DNA of 19,222 nt from Firmicutes bacterium HGW-Firmicutes-10 (GTDB taxonomy: Bacteria > Bacillota_I > Bacilli_A > Erysipelotrichales > Erysipelotrichaceae), in the NCBI GenBank assembly GCA_002841605.1, contig PHAF01000017.1:1-19222 (forward strand), in the 5' to 3' direction. Shown one piece after another: positions 9,080-16,312 of the stretch; position 1 is the first letter of the stretch; each line of letters starts with the position of its first letter. The position numbers were made by a program, and so were the translations under genes. The notes under the pieces are model-generated. The model had not been told where the DNA came from and ran no database searches. It saw nothing but the letters and a program-made list of their open reading frames with translations.

Positions 9080-10074
9080 AACAGAGAAAAAACAGGCCAA
9101 GCCGTCAATACTTGAAGCAACAAAATCGGGCAGGGTACATGTTCTTTATGCCTTGGTTGATCGGATTTCTTGTGTTTACATTGTTCCCCTTTATTTACAC
9201 GATTTATCTGAGTTTTCATAAAGTAAATTTGAATGTCCTTGGGTGGACGACGATTTTCAACGGAATCGATAACTATGTGACGGCGTTTTTGCGGAATCCG
9301 GATTTTACTCCTGCATTGATTCAGTTCTTCTTGACGGAGTTGATCTATGTTCCGACGATCTTGATCATTTCGTTTATTCTAGCCTTGCTTCTAAACGGAA
9401 AATTCAAATTTCGTACTGTATTTAGAATCATCTATTTTCTGCCTGTCATTGTAATTTCCGGTTCGGTCATGAATCAATTGATGAGTTCTGGTAATGTTCA
9501 AGTCGGCAATGTCCGAAGGATTTTTGTGTATCAAATCATTGAGAGCTATAGTCCAGAACTTGCGGATGTCATCGTGTTTTTGTTCAATAACTTCGCTTTG
9601 GTTTTGTGGTTTACCGGAATCCCCATCGTGCTGTTTTTGAGCGGATTACAAAAAATCAATACTGCACTGTATGAGGCAGCTCAGATCGATGGTGCTACCT
9701 CATGGCAGATTTTGTGGAAAATAACGATGCCGATCATCCGACCAATCGTTTTAGTCGCGGCTGTATTTACCGTTGTATCATTAGGTATGTTCCCGATCAA
9801 TCCGGTGTATGGTATGATACAAAATGCGATATTTGATACTGTCGGAGGTTTGGGAGTTGCCTCTTCTTATGCCTGGATTTACAGTTTGACGATTCTACTT
9901 CTTATAGCAATGATATATGTGGTATTGAAGGATCATTCCAAAGATGAATATGTCATCAATATCCGGCAACAGCAGGCGGAGCGTCAGTTAAAACAAGTAA
10001 AAAGAGATCAGCGCCGAAACAAATTGCATGGATTACTGTTAAAAAAGGCAGGTGAAAAACATGAAGAGCAATAA
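9076..10074 (+). CDS. ABC sugar importer permease B1 (CUT1, MalF/UgpA-like) with long charged C-terminal tail
   Basis: This is the first membrane subunit of a second CUT1 importer, 332 residues. A basic N-terminus (about 20 residues) precedes six hydrophobic segments starting at MFFMPWLIGFLVFTLFPFIY. The EAA loop at residues 200-206 (EAAQIDG) continues ATSWQILWKITMPIIRP, a canonical form. After the last membrane span the protein carries about 45 unusually charged residues rich in Lys, Arg and Gln (RQQQAERQLKQVKRDQRRNK), probably helical and cytoplasmic. The start codon overlaps the DUF5696 stop (ATGA), with a GGAGG site just upstream. No dedicated binding protein or ATPase gene adjoins this pair within the window. 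Confidence 0.93.
   Translation: MKQRKNRPSRQYLKQQNRAGYMFFMPWLIGFLVFTLFPFIYTIYLSFHKVNLNVLGWTTIFNGIDNYVTAFLRNPDFTPALIQFFLTELIYVPTILIISFILALLLNGKFKFRTVFRIIYFLPVIVISGSVMNQLMSSGNVQVGNVRRIFVYQIIESYSPELADVIVFLFNNFALVLWFTGIPIVLFLSGLQKINTALYEAAQIDGATSWQILWKITMPIIRPIVLVAAVFTVVSLGMFPINPVYGMIQNAIFDTVGGLGVASSYAWIYSLTILLLIAMIYVVLKDHSKDEYVINIRQQQAERQLKQVKRDQRRNKLHGLLLKKAGEKHEEQ
10050..10055 (+). promoter_or_regulatory. Ribosome binding site that decides the start of permease B2
   Basis: AGGTGA ends 5 nt before the ATG at 10061 and supports that start. The in-frame GTG at 10052 overlaps this very site and has only a distant purine run (10041-10048) ahead of it, so it is unlikely to be used. Confidence 0.6.
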
Positions 10075-11032
10075 ATTGAACTTTGTATGGAAAGACAGCC
10101 GATTAAGAAGCAAACTGCTGGGATACCATTTGACAGATGGATGGATTTACCGTTCGGCAGTCTATCTTTTGTTGGTAGCCATTGCCTATGTCTTTCTATA
10201 TCCGCTATTGCGTATGCTATCGATGACATTTATGTCGACAGCCGACCTTATTAATCCGGAGATCGACTGGGTACCTCAGAATTGGTCATTGACAAACCTT
10301 CGTGTTGCTTGGTCTGTCATGGATATGCCAGGGACAATCTTCAATTCGCTTTGGTATTCGGGAACCCTGGCCTTAGCCCAGACATTTGTTTCCGCGATGA
10401 CCGGTTTTGCTTTTGCCAGATATCAGTTCAAGTTCAAGAATTTCTGGTTTATGATGGTCTTATTATCCTTTGTCATTCCGGTTCCTTTGGTACTTATCCC
10501 GCGCTGGATGATGTTTATTACCGTTCAAAATACGACCGGAATCAAACTGATTGGTACGATATTCCCGCAATTGATGATGTCAATCGCGGGTCAAGGCGTT
10601 TACTCGGCCATCCTTATCTTAATATTCTTCAATTTCTTTAAAATGATTCCAGTCAGCTTGGATGAGGCAGCCCGGATCGATGGCGCTACTTCATGGCAGG
10701 TTTTCTACCATATCATCCTAAAAATGTCAGTTCCGACCATTGCGACCGTATTTCTGTTTTCCTTCGTATGGAACTACAATGAAAGTTATATTACTTCAAC
10801 CTTTGTTAGAAGTGCCATGAAGCTGATGCCATTGCAGTTATCGCTGTTTGACTCGATCTTCGAGCGTATGTCAGCGAATGTGCCCGGTGCTCCGGGAGGT
10901 CAGTTTAGACTCAATGAGTCATTCAAGATGGCGGCCACTCTGATTACGATGGCACCGATGATGATTATGTATTTGTTTGTACAAAGACAGTTTGTTGAGG
11001 GCATAGAGAAGACAGGGATTACCGGAGAGTAG
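10061..11032 (+). CDS. ABC sugar importer permease B2 (CUT1, MalG/UgpE-like)
   Basis: This is the second membrane subunit of importer B, 323 residues from the ATG at 10061, which overlaps the end of B1 by 14 nt. A polar N-terminus of about 30 residues precedes the first membrane span (AVYLLLVAIAYVFLYPLLRM), with five more hydrophobic segments after it. The EAA loop at residues 202-208 (EAARIDG) continues ATSWQVFYHIILKMSVPT. The core IDGATSWQ is identical to that of B1, consistent with the two docking the same ATPase. The C-terminal FVQRQFVEGIEKTGITGE ending is typical of MalG-like subunits, which end shortly after the last span. It is followed after 11 nt by the GH5 gene, which ties importer B to glucan oligosaccharide breakdown. 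Confidence 0.93.
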   Translation: MKSNKLNFVWKDSRLRSKLLGYHLTDGWIYRSAVYLLLVAIAYVFLYPLLRMLSMTFMSTADLINPEIDWVPQNWSLTNLRVAWSVMDMPGTIFNSLWYSGTLALAQTFVSAMTGFAFARYQFKFKNFWFMMVLLSFVIPVPLVLIPRWMMFITVQNTTGIKLIGTIFPQLMMSIAGQGVYSAILILIFFNFFKMIPVSLDEAARIDGATSWQVFYHIILKMSVPTIATVFLFSFVWNYNESYITSTFVRSAMKLMPLQLSLFDSIFERMSANVPGAPGGQFRLNESFKMAATLITMAPMMIMYLFVQRQFVEGIEKTGITGE

Positions 11033-11043
11033 AGGTATAGATA

Positions 11044-12057
11044 GTGGACAAAATTCGTGGAGTAAATCTGGGTGGTTGGTTTGTTTTGGAGCGTTGGATG
11101 TCAAAACCGCTTTTTGAAGGTGTCGAAGGACGTGATGAGACAGTTTTCTGTCAACAAAAACCTTCCGCAGAAGCTTTTTTGCAACATCACTGGGAAACAT
11201 TCATTACAGAGGATGATTTTATCTGGTTATCGAAACGTAAGATAAATCTGGTTCGCTTGCCAGTTCCTTGGTGGGTGTTTGGTGAAGACAAACCGTATTA
11301 CTCATGTATAAAATGGTTGGATAGAGCGATGGATTGGGCTGCGAAGCATGATCTTCCGGTATTGTTGGATTTACACACGGCACCGGGATGTCAAAACGGA
11401 TTTGATAACGGGGGCATTGAGGGTGTTTGTACTTGGCATCATGATCCTAAAAACATTCAGAGAACCATTGATGTGTTAAAGCAAATTGCAGAGCGCTATA
11501 AAGAGCATCCAGCCCTTTGGGGTATAGAAGCTTTGAATGAGCCTCGATGGGATATAGATATGAAACTAATCCAACAGTTTTATTTGGATACTTATTCTGA
11601 ACTAAGAAAAATTCTGTTACCGAAGCATACAATCGTATTCCACGATGCTTTTCGAAATAATGAGTGGGAAGACTTCTTCCGTGATAATGCATTGGACAAT
11701 GTTGTGCTGGATTTGCATTTGTATCAAAACTTTGATGAACGCTTTCATAATGGTGGAATACTCAATAACCTGATATTTCCGTTACAACATCAAGTGGAAG
11801 TCATTGATCGGGTATCAAAAATCGTGCGCTGCATTGTCGGCGAGTGGTCTTTAGGCCTTCATCCGAAAAACTTCTCAAATCTAGACCGTTTTAATCACCA
11901 CTTAGCTCTACGCAGTTTTGGGGCAAGTCAACTGTTGGCATTTGAACGTGGTTACGGATGGGTATTCTGGAACTATAAAATCGCAACAGAAAGTTATAAC
12001 TGGAACTTTAGAAAACTGGTTGATACGGGGGTTTTACCAGATGATTACTCGCTATAA
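11044..12057 (+). CDS. Cytoplasmic GH5 glycosidase, exo-beta-1,3-glucanase-like
   Basis: This is a 337-residue single-domain (beta/alpha)8 enzyme with no signal peptide, so it acts on imported oligosaccharides in the cytoplasm. The opening RGVNLGGWFVLERWM, then LVRLPVPWWVFG and LLDLHTAPGCQNGFDNGG, resemble the exo-beta-1,3-glucanase branch of GH5 (GH5_9-like). The acid/base is Glu166 in ALNEP and the nucleophile is Glu267 in VGEWSLG; the conserved His of VLDLHLYQNF lies between them. The enzyme is a retaining beta-glycosidase. Beta-1,3-glucosidic specificity is probable from family resemblance and context but not proven. The GTG start at 11044 has AGAGGT 7 nt upstream. The gene overlaps the following GH3 by 17 nt, so the last codons of GH5 also carry the start of the next protein. 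Confidence 0.88.
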   Translation: MDKIRGVNLGGWFVLERWMSKPLFEGVEGRDETVFCQQKPSAEAFLQHHWETFITEDDFIWLSKRKINLVRLPVPWWVFGEDKPYYSCIKWLDRAMDWAAKHDLPVLLDLHTAPGCQNGFDNGGIEGVCTWHHDPKNIQRTIDVLKQIAERYKEHPALWGIEALNEPRWDIDMKLIQQFYLDTYSELRKILLPKHTIVFHDAFRNNEWEDFFRDNALDNVVLDLHLYQNFDERFHNGGILNNLIFPLQHQVEVIDRVSKIVRCIVGEWSLGLHPKNFSNLDRFNHHLALRSFGASQLLAFERGYGWVFWNYKIATESYNWNFRKLVDTGVLPDDYSL

Positions 12058-13813
12058 GAATGCTTTTTTGCTGTTAATCACAGTCTTACTTGTGACAGGT
12101 TGTGCGAGTATTCAGCCGCCGATCGATGAAGATAAAATCATAAGAGAAAAAATAGCACAGCTGGTTCAGGCTGAGCGGAATAATTTTACTTCGCAACAAT
12201 TGCGTGATTATCCCTTGGGGTCGGTTTTGAGCGGAGGTGGTTCTCTGCCTGCGGATGACTCCCCCAACGGCTGGCGATTGATGATCGAAAGCTACCAAAA
12301 AAACTCGACGATTCCGATCATTTATGGTGTCGATGCCGTGCATGGTCATAACAATTTACTAGGGGCTACCATTTTCCCTCATAACATTGGCTTAGGAGCT
12401 GCAAATGATGAAGATTTGATGCGCCGCATCGGGATTGCGACGGGAAAAGAAGTATCCGCTACCGGAGTACATTGGAATTTTGCTCCGACACTTGCGGTTG
12501 TACAGGATATACGTTGGGGAAGAACGTATGAAAGTTACTCGGAAAATCCTCAACTGGTGTCAAAATTGGGTTCGGCCTACATTCAAGGATTACAATCTGT
12601 GGGGATTGCTGCCACAGCGAAGCATTTTCTGGCGGATGGAGCAACGGCCTACGGAACCGGTTCGGGATACTATCTGGTGGATCAAGGAGATGCGCAACTC
12701 GATGAAGAAGAGATTCGTCGCGTTCATTTATATCCGTATCTTGCCGCAATCAGTGAGGCCAATGTTTTAACAGTCATGGTTTCATTCAGCAGTATCAATG
12801 GTGATAAGATGCATGCTTCCAAGTATTGGATTACAGACGTACTTAAAGAAGAACTTGGATTTAAAGGTTTAGTTATCAGTGACTGGGAAGCGATTCATCA
12901 GTTGCCGGGTTCTCTGTATCAGCAAATCGTAGCATCCATCAATGCCGGAGTTGATATGCTTATGGAACCGATGAAGTGGAAAGAATCGGTTGATGCAATG
13001 GTCCGAGCAGTTAAAAATGGAGATATCTCAAAAGAGAGAATTGAAGATGCTTATCGGCGGGTCATGTATGTCAAGGAGAAACTGGGATTGCTTGACGGTA
13101 GTTTTGAATCACAGGATGAGTCCGTGATTTACTCACAGGAACATCAGGATTTGGCTCGCGAAGCAGTATCGAAGTCTTTGGTTCTGCTAAAAAATAACAA
13201 AGTGCTTCCTTTTAAGAAAGATGTGAAAATACTATTGATTGGTCCGGGGGCAGATAATGCCGGACTGGCTAGTGGTGGTTGGACGTTCAGTTGGCAAGGC
13301 GAGATAACAGGTAGTAAATTGCCTCAGGCAACGACATTGAAACAGGCGTTTGAATTCATCGCCAGTGCAAATGGTGGAATGATAACAACGGATATGTTGA
13401 AAATCAATGAAGTTGATGTCGTCGTGTTGGCTTTGGCTGAGAATCCGTATGCGGAAGGTGTTGGCGATGCCAGTGATTTATCGCTTAGTGGATCAATGAT
13501 GAATGCTGCGAATAAAGAAGCGATTGAATTTGCGAAGTCATCAAAAAAGCCGGTCGTTACGATACTTACCGCCGGCAGGCCGAGATTGGTCAATGAAGAG
13601 TTGAAGGATTGGGATGCATTTGTCATGGCTTGGCTATATGGGACTGAGGCAAAAGGAATTACCGATGTGTTGTATGGAGATGTTAACTTTACCGGGAAAC
13701 TTCCGTTTAGCTGGCCGAAAACATCCGAGGCCAATACGATAAGCACTCAAAATCCTGATCGTGATCAATCGAATGTCTTGTTCGATTTTGGCTTTGGGTT
13801 AAGTTACCCATAA
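12041..13813 (+). CDS. Lipoprotein GH3 beta-glucosidase / exo-beta-glucanase
   Basis: This is a 590-residue surface lipoprotein: a basic N-terminus (MITRYKN), a hydrophobic stretch and a lipobox VTGC with Cys21. The domain order is standard GH3. A catalytic barrel spans about 50-370, containing RWGRTYESYSENP, the KHFLADG substrate-binding Lys-His and nucleophile Asp281 in VISDWEA. An alpha/beta sandwich spans about 390-590, containing ASGGWTFSWQGE and the candidate acid/base Glu472 in NPYAEGVGD. These motifs match the barley ExoI-like branch, which removes glucose from several beta-glucans. There is no fibronectin-like C-terminal domain. The frame stays open upstream to 11918, but only the ATG at 12041 gives a lipoprotein signal; its ribosome binding site (GGGG at 12027-12030) is weak, consistent with translational coupling to GH5. 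It probably trims glucan oligosaccharides outside the cell. Confidence 0.92.
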   Translation: MITRYKNAFLLLITVLLVTGCASIQPPIDEDKIIREKIAQLVQAERNNFTSQQLRDYPLGSVLSGGGSLPADDSPNGWRLMIESYQKNSTIPIIYGVDAVHGHNNLLGATIFPHNIGLGAANDEDLMRRIGIATGKEVSATGVHWNFAPTLAVVQDIRWGRTYESYSENPQLVSKLGSAYIQGLQSVGIAATAKHFLADGATAYGTGSGYYLVDQGDAQLDEEEIRRVHLYPYLAAISEANVLTVMVSFSSINGDKMHASKYWITDVLKEELGFKGLVISDWEAIHQLPGSLYQQIVASINAGVDMLMEPMKWKESVDAMVRAVKNGDISKERIEDAYRRVMYVKEKLGLLDGSFESQDESVIYSQEHQDLAREAVSKSLVLLKNNKVLPFKKDVKILLIGPGADNAGLASGGWTFSWQGEITGSKLPQATTLKQAFEFIASANGGMITTDMLKINEVDVVVLALAENPYAEGVGDASDLSLSGSMMNAANKEAIEFAKSSKKPVVTILTAGRPRLVNEELKDWDAFVMAWLYGTEAKGITDVLYGDVNFTGKLPFSWPKTSEANTISTQNPDRDQSNVLFDFGFGLSYP

Positions 13814-13836
13814 AAAAACAGAAGCCTTGCTTCTGT
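13812..13836 (-). terminator. Intrinsic terminator of the GH16-GH30 operon
   Basis: An 8-bp perfect stem (ACAGAAGC at 13818-13825 with GCTTCTGT at 13829-13836) has a 3-nt loop. Read on the minus strand it is followed by seven T, the complement of the A-run at 13812-13818. It begins 5 nt after the GH30 stop. On the plus strand the same hairpin is followed by TGAGGTT rather than a T-run, so it should stop the GH3 transcript less well. Confidence 0.85.
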
Positions 13837-13841
13837 TGAGG

Positions 13842-15314
13842 TTATTCGGGTTTTTCTTGAATTTTGAATGTCACAGTGGCAACTGCTTTGGCAGCCATCG
13901 GTATGACGATCGTTTGATCATCAAGATGAATCAGAGCATTGCGTGACTGGTTGGACATGTTATACACCACCAGATTTACGGTTTGATCCGGGTTGAGGAA
14001 TGCGACGCTCGTATAGTTTCCTTCGGCTTTGGTAGAATCGATCCGGATTGCATTGGGTTGGGTAAATTTACTGAAATGTGCCAAAGCATAGTAGTCAAGA
14101 TTATAGGTAAGTTCGCCGGTTTGTTGGTTCACGGTTACCATACCTCGGACTGTGCTTCGGCCAAACCCGGGCACGACCGGTCCATTATTCTCATCCAACG
14201 CGAAATTCCATAGGACGTACGTCTTGGAGTGATTACGGAACACATCGATACCGGTTTTGATCTCACCTAAAAATGCTTGTTCAAAAGGTGGAACCCATTC
14301 GCCTCCGGAAGCTTCCGTAAAGTAAACATCGTGATCAGGAAACTCACGTTTGACTTCAGACATAGCAGTCACTTGTCCGCCATAGACATGCCAGGCGACA
14401 CCATCAACTAAATCAGGAATGTTCTTTAAAATATCAAGCGGATAGTCCTTGCGATCCCAGTTGTGATCGTAGACTAAGATTTTCGTATCAATATTAGCTT
14501 TTTGAAAAGCTGGTACAAGTCCGTTTTTGATGAAATTTGTTTGTTGTTGAGCGTTCATTCCCAATCCGGGATAGTGAACAGGAACATATAACGGCTCATT
14601 TTGCGGAGTAATGGCGTAAATATCGATACCTTCATCCTTGTATGCCTGAATGAATTTCGCAAAGTATTCACCGTATACCGGGTAGTATTGAGGTTTCAAT
14701 TGTCCACCGACAGTGGAGTCTGTGGTTTTCATCCACCCGGGAGCACTCCAGGGACTGGCCATGATTTTTAAATCAGGATTGATGCGCAGTGCCTGTTGTA
14801 ACAGTGGTATGATATCCACACGGTCATGATCAATTGAAAAATATTGAAGGGTTTCATCGGTCTGACCTTTGGGCACATCGTTATACGTATAGAAGTCACG
14901 GGCAAAGTCGGATGCTCCCATGGGTTGTCGGATAAAGGACAATCCGATGCCTTCTTCGCGGTCAAACAGTTTGATCATCAGCTGATCTCTGTCTTCATTA
15001 CTGAGCACTTGATTGATCAAAAAGGCAGAGGAATCAGTAAACGATGCGCCGGAACCCACGATGGTTTGATATTTGATGTTTGGGTTGATGCGAACATCGA
15101 ATCCGGACGTCGGTGCCTGGCCTTTGGTAAATACCGAAGCATCTTCGACTTTAGTAAACAGATGGGTTTGATCAACGGTCGACAAATAGACTTCGACAGG
15201 ACTTGTTATTTCAAAACGTTTCTCAGGGTCAGGTTGTGGATCTACGGGGATTGATGGATAACATGCAACGAGCATGGTGGTAAGTCCGGCAGATATCAGT
15301 TTCGTCATTTTCAT
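13842..15314 (-). CDS. Lipoprotein GH30 beta-glucanase (probably beta-1,6-glucanase or beta-glucosidase)
   Basis: This is a 490-residue lipoprotein: MKMTK, a short hydrophobic segment and lipobox LVAC with Cys18, then a Pro-rich linker. The (beta/alpha)8 barrel carries GSGASFTDSSAF, FIRQPMGASDFARDFYTYND and ASPWSAPGWMK. Acid/base Glu240 is in ITPQNEP and nucleophile Glu334 in FTEASGGEW. The conserved ILVYDHNWD lies between them. A C-terminal beta domain (about 400-490) ends the protein, as is usual for GH30. The sequence looks like the GH30_1/GH30_3 side of the family rather than the xylanases. With a GH16 laminarinase immediately upstream, an endo-beta-1,6-glucanase role on branched beta-1,3/1,6-glucan is the best guess; a beta-glucosidase is the alternative. 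The start follows the GH16 stop by 9 nt, with AAAGGA just ahead of the ATG. Confidence 0.9.
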   Translation of the reverse strand: MKMTKLISAGLTTMLVACYPSIPVDPQPDPEKRFEITSPVEVYLSTVDQTHLFTKVEDASVFTKGQAPTSGFDVRINPNIKYQTIVGSGASFTDSSAFLINQVLSNEDRDQLMIKLFDREEGIGLSFIRQPMGASDFARDFYTYNDVPKGQTDETLQYFSIDHDRVDIIPLLQQALRINPDLKIMASPWSAPGWMKTTDSTVGGQLKPQYYPVYGEYFAKFIQAYKDEGIDIYAITPQNEPLYVPVHYPGLGMNAQQQTNFIKNGLVPAFQKANIDTKILVYDHNWDRKDYPLDILKNIPDLVDGVAWHVYGGQVTAMSEVKREFPDHDVYFTEASGGEWVPPFEQAFLGEIKTGIDVFRNHSKTYVLWNFALDENNGPVVPGFGRSTVRGMVTVNQQTGELTYNLDYYALAHFSKFTQPNAIRIDSTKAEGNYTSVAFLNPDQTVNLVVYNMSNQSRNALIHLDDQTIVIPMAAKAVATVTFKIQEKPE

Positions 15315-15323
15315 AGCATTCCT

Positions 15324-16202
15324 TTACTTTTTGTTTTTGATGATGTCATCCATCTCGATGGCTTGATACACCCGGACGGATTCAATTTCCATGGTCGTCG
15401 GCCAACCTTCTTCCGCTACTCCGCGAGCACCGCCCCAATTACCACCAACGGCGATGTTGAGGATGAGGTGGAAAGGAATATCGAAAGGCCAATGTTGACT
15501 GGTCGGACAGTTAAGATAGAGTGATGGCATAAACCGGTACACATATTCGCCATTGATGTAATAGCGGATTTGGTCAGGGAGCCACTCGATTGTATATGTA
15601 TTGAACGTATTGCTTACTTCAGTCAGTTTCTTCGAAAAACCTTGTTGAGTGCCATCAATATGATTGTATTTCGCTGTATGGACTGTTCCGTGAATGATAT
15701 CCAAATCTTGTACGACATATTCCATGATATCGATTTCTCCGGAACGTGGCCATCCGCCATATTGACTGACGGTCGGTAACATCCAGATGGCCGACCAAGA
15801 TCCCAAAACATCAGGAAGTTTCGCGACTACTTCGATTTTCCCGTAGCGCCAGTCACCTTTGTTTCGACTTACAAGGCGGGTAGAAGTAAAATTGTTTGGA
15901 CCTATGGTCTCTTTACGGGCTTCAATGATCAGTTTGCCGTCTTTGACTTCAACATTATCACCTTGGGTGTAGTATTGAAGTTCACGGTTACCCCAACCGT
16001 TACCACCAACGTCATAAGACCACTTCTGTGGATCAGGTTCTCCTTCCACATCAAAATCATCCGACCACACCAGTTGGTAGGTCAGGGCATTTAGGTCATA
16101 TTCATATCCCACAGATTTGCAGTTGCTTGGTGGGGTTACCGGAGGATTGGTTGTACAAGCAGTCATGGATAGCAGTAGGATTAGGTATAGTATTTTTCTC
16201 AT
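15324..16202 (-). CDS. Lipoprotein GH16 endo-beta-1,3-glucanase (laminarinase, GH16_3-like)
   Basis: This is a 292-residue surface lipoprotein with a signal MRKILYLILLLSMTAC, lipidation at Cys16 and a Pro-rich linker. The jelly-roll catalytic domain covers about 40-282. The signature EIDIME gives nucleophile Glu156, Asp158 and acid/base Glu161, in the context SGEIDIMEYV. The extra Met of the laminarinase-type EXDXXE motif, together with LVWSDDFD, GNRELQYYT, WSAIWMLP, HGTVHT and NIAVGGNWGG, places it with bacterial beta-1,3-glucanases. Cys28 and Cys232 are the only other cysteines and could form a disulfide. It is the first gene of the minus-strand operon, with a GAGGG site before the ATG. It would make the endo-cuts that produce oligosaccharides for the GH3 and the importers. 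Confidence 0.95.
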   Translation of the reverse strand: MRKILYLILLLSMTACTTNPPVTPPSNCKSVGYEYDLNALTYQLVWSDDFDVEGEPDPQKWSYDVGGNGWGNRELQYYTQGDNVEVKDGKLIIEARKETIGPNNFTSTRLVSRNKGDWRYGKIEVVAKLPDVLGSWSAIWMLPTVSQYGGWPRSGEIDIMEYVVQDLDIIHGTVHTAKYNHIDGTQQGFSKKLTEVSNTFNTYTIEWLPDQIRYYINGEYVYRFMPSLYLNCPTSQHWPFDIPFHLILNIAVGGNWGGARGVAEEGWPTTMEIESVRVYQAIEMDDIIKNKK

Positions 16203-16221
16203 AGAATCCCTCTTTTCTTAA

Positions 16222-16250
16222 ATTATACATGTTTTATAAAATAAAGAAAA
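16222..16250 (-). promoter_or_regulatory. Candidate promoter of the GH16-GH30 operon
   Basis: On the minus strand a perfect TATAAT -10 lies at 16227-16222, 20 nt before the GH16 start codon. A weak -35 (TTTTCT, 16250-16245) is 17 nt further upstream and lies within the cre-like box, so a bound repressor would block RNA polymerase. Confidence 0.5.
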
Positions 16251-16259
16251 CGTTTTCAT
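16245..16259 (-). promoter_or_regulatory. cre-like catabolite control site (CcpA-type operator)
   Basis: Read on the minus strand, ATGAAAACGTTTTCT matches every fixed position of the Bacillota cre consensus WTGNAANCGNWNNCW and contains a 12-bp perfect palindrome (GAAAACGTTTTC, 16246-16257). It overlaps the -35 region of the GH16 operon and lies just upstream of the -10 of the GH3 gene. Binding would shut both directions when a preferred sugar is available. A local LacI-family repressor could use the same site. Confidence 0.72.
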
Positions 16260-16272
16260 CCAATATCATGAC

Positions 16273-16292
16273 TATAAATTCCACATGGAATT
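16273..16292 (+). promoter_or_regulatory. Candidate -10 of the GH3 promoter with overlapping palindromic operator
   Basis: TATAAA at 16273-16278 is a plausible plus-strand -10, with no good -35 at the right distance. An inverted repeat, AATTCCA-CA-TGGAATT (7-bp arms, 2-nt spacer) at 16277-16292, overlaps it and would sit at the transcription start. This suggests an activator-dependent or repressed promoter controlled by an unidentified regulator. Confidence 0.4.
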
Positions 16293-16312
16293 GATAAATA
16301 AAGGAGCTACAT

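Noticed and set aside
11918..12040. N-terminal extension of the lipoprotein GH3 (41 codons)
   Set aside because: It overlaps the GH5 coding sequence in another frame, and the lipoprotein signal begins exactly at the ATG at 12041.
13324..13746. 140-codon open frame on the minus strand
   Set aside because: It lies wholly inside the well-supported lipoprotein GH3 gene, has no ribosome binding site, and its translation looks like a low-complexity shadow of the sense codons.
14844..15254. 136-codon open frame on the plus strand
   Set aside because: It is antisense to the GH30 barrel, whose catalytic motifs are intact; no ribosome binding site or recognisable domain is seen.
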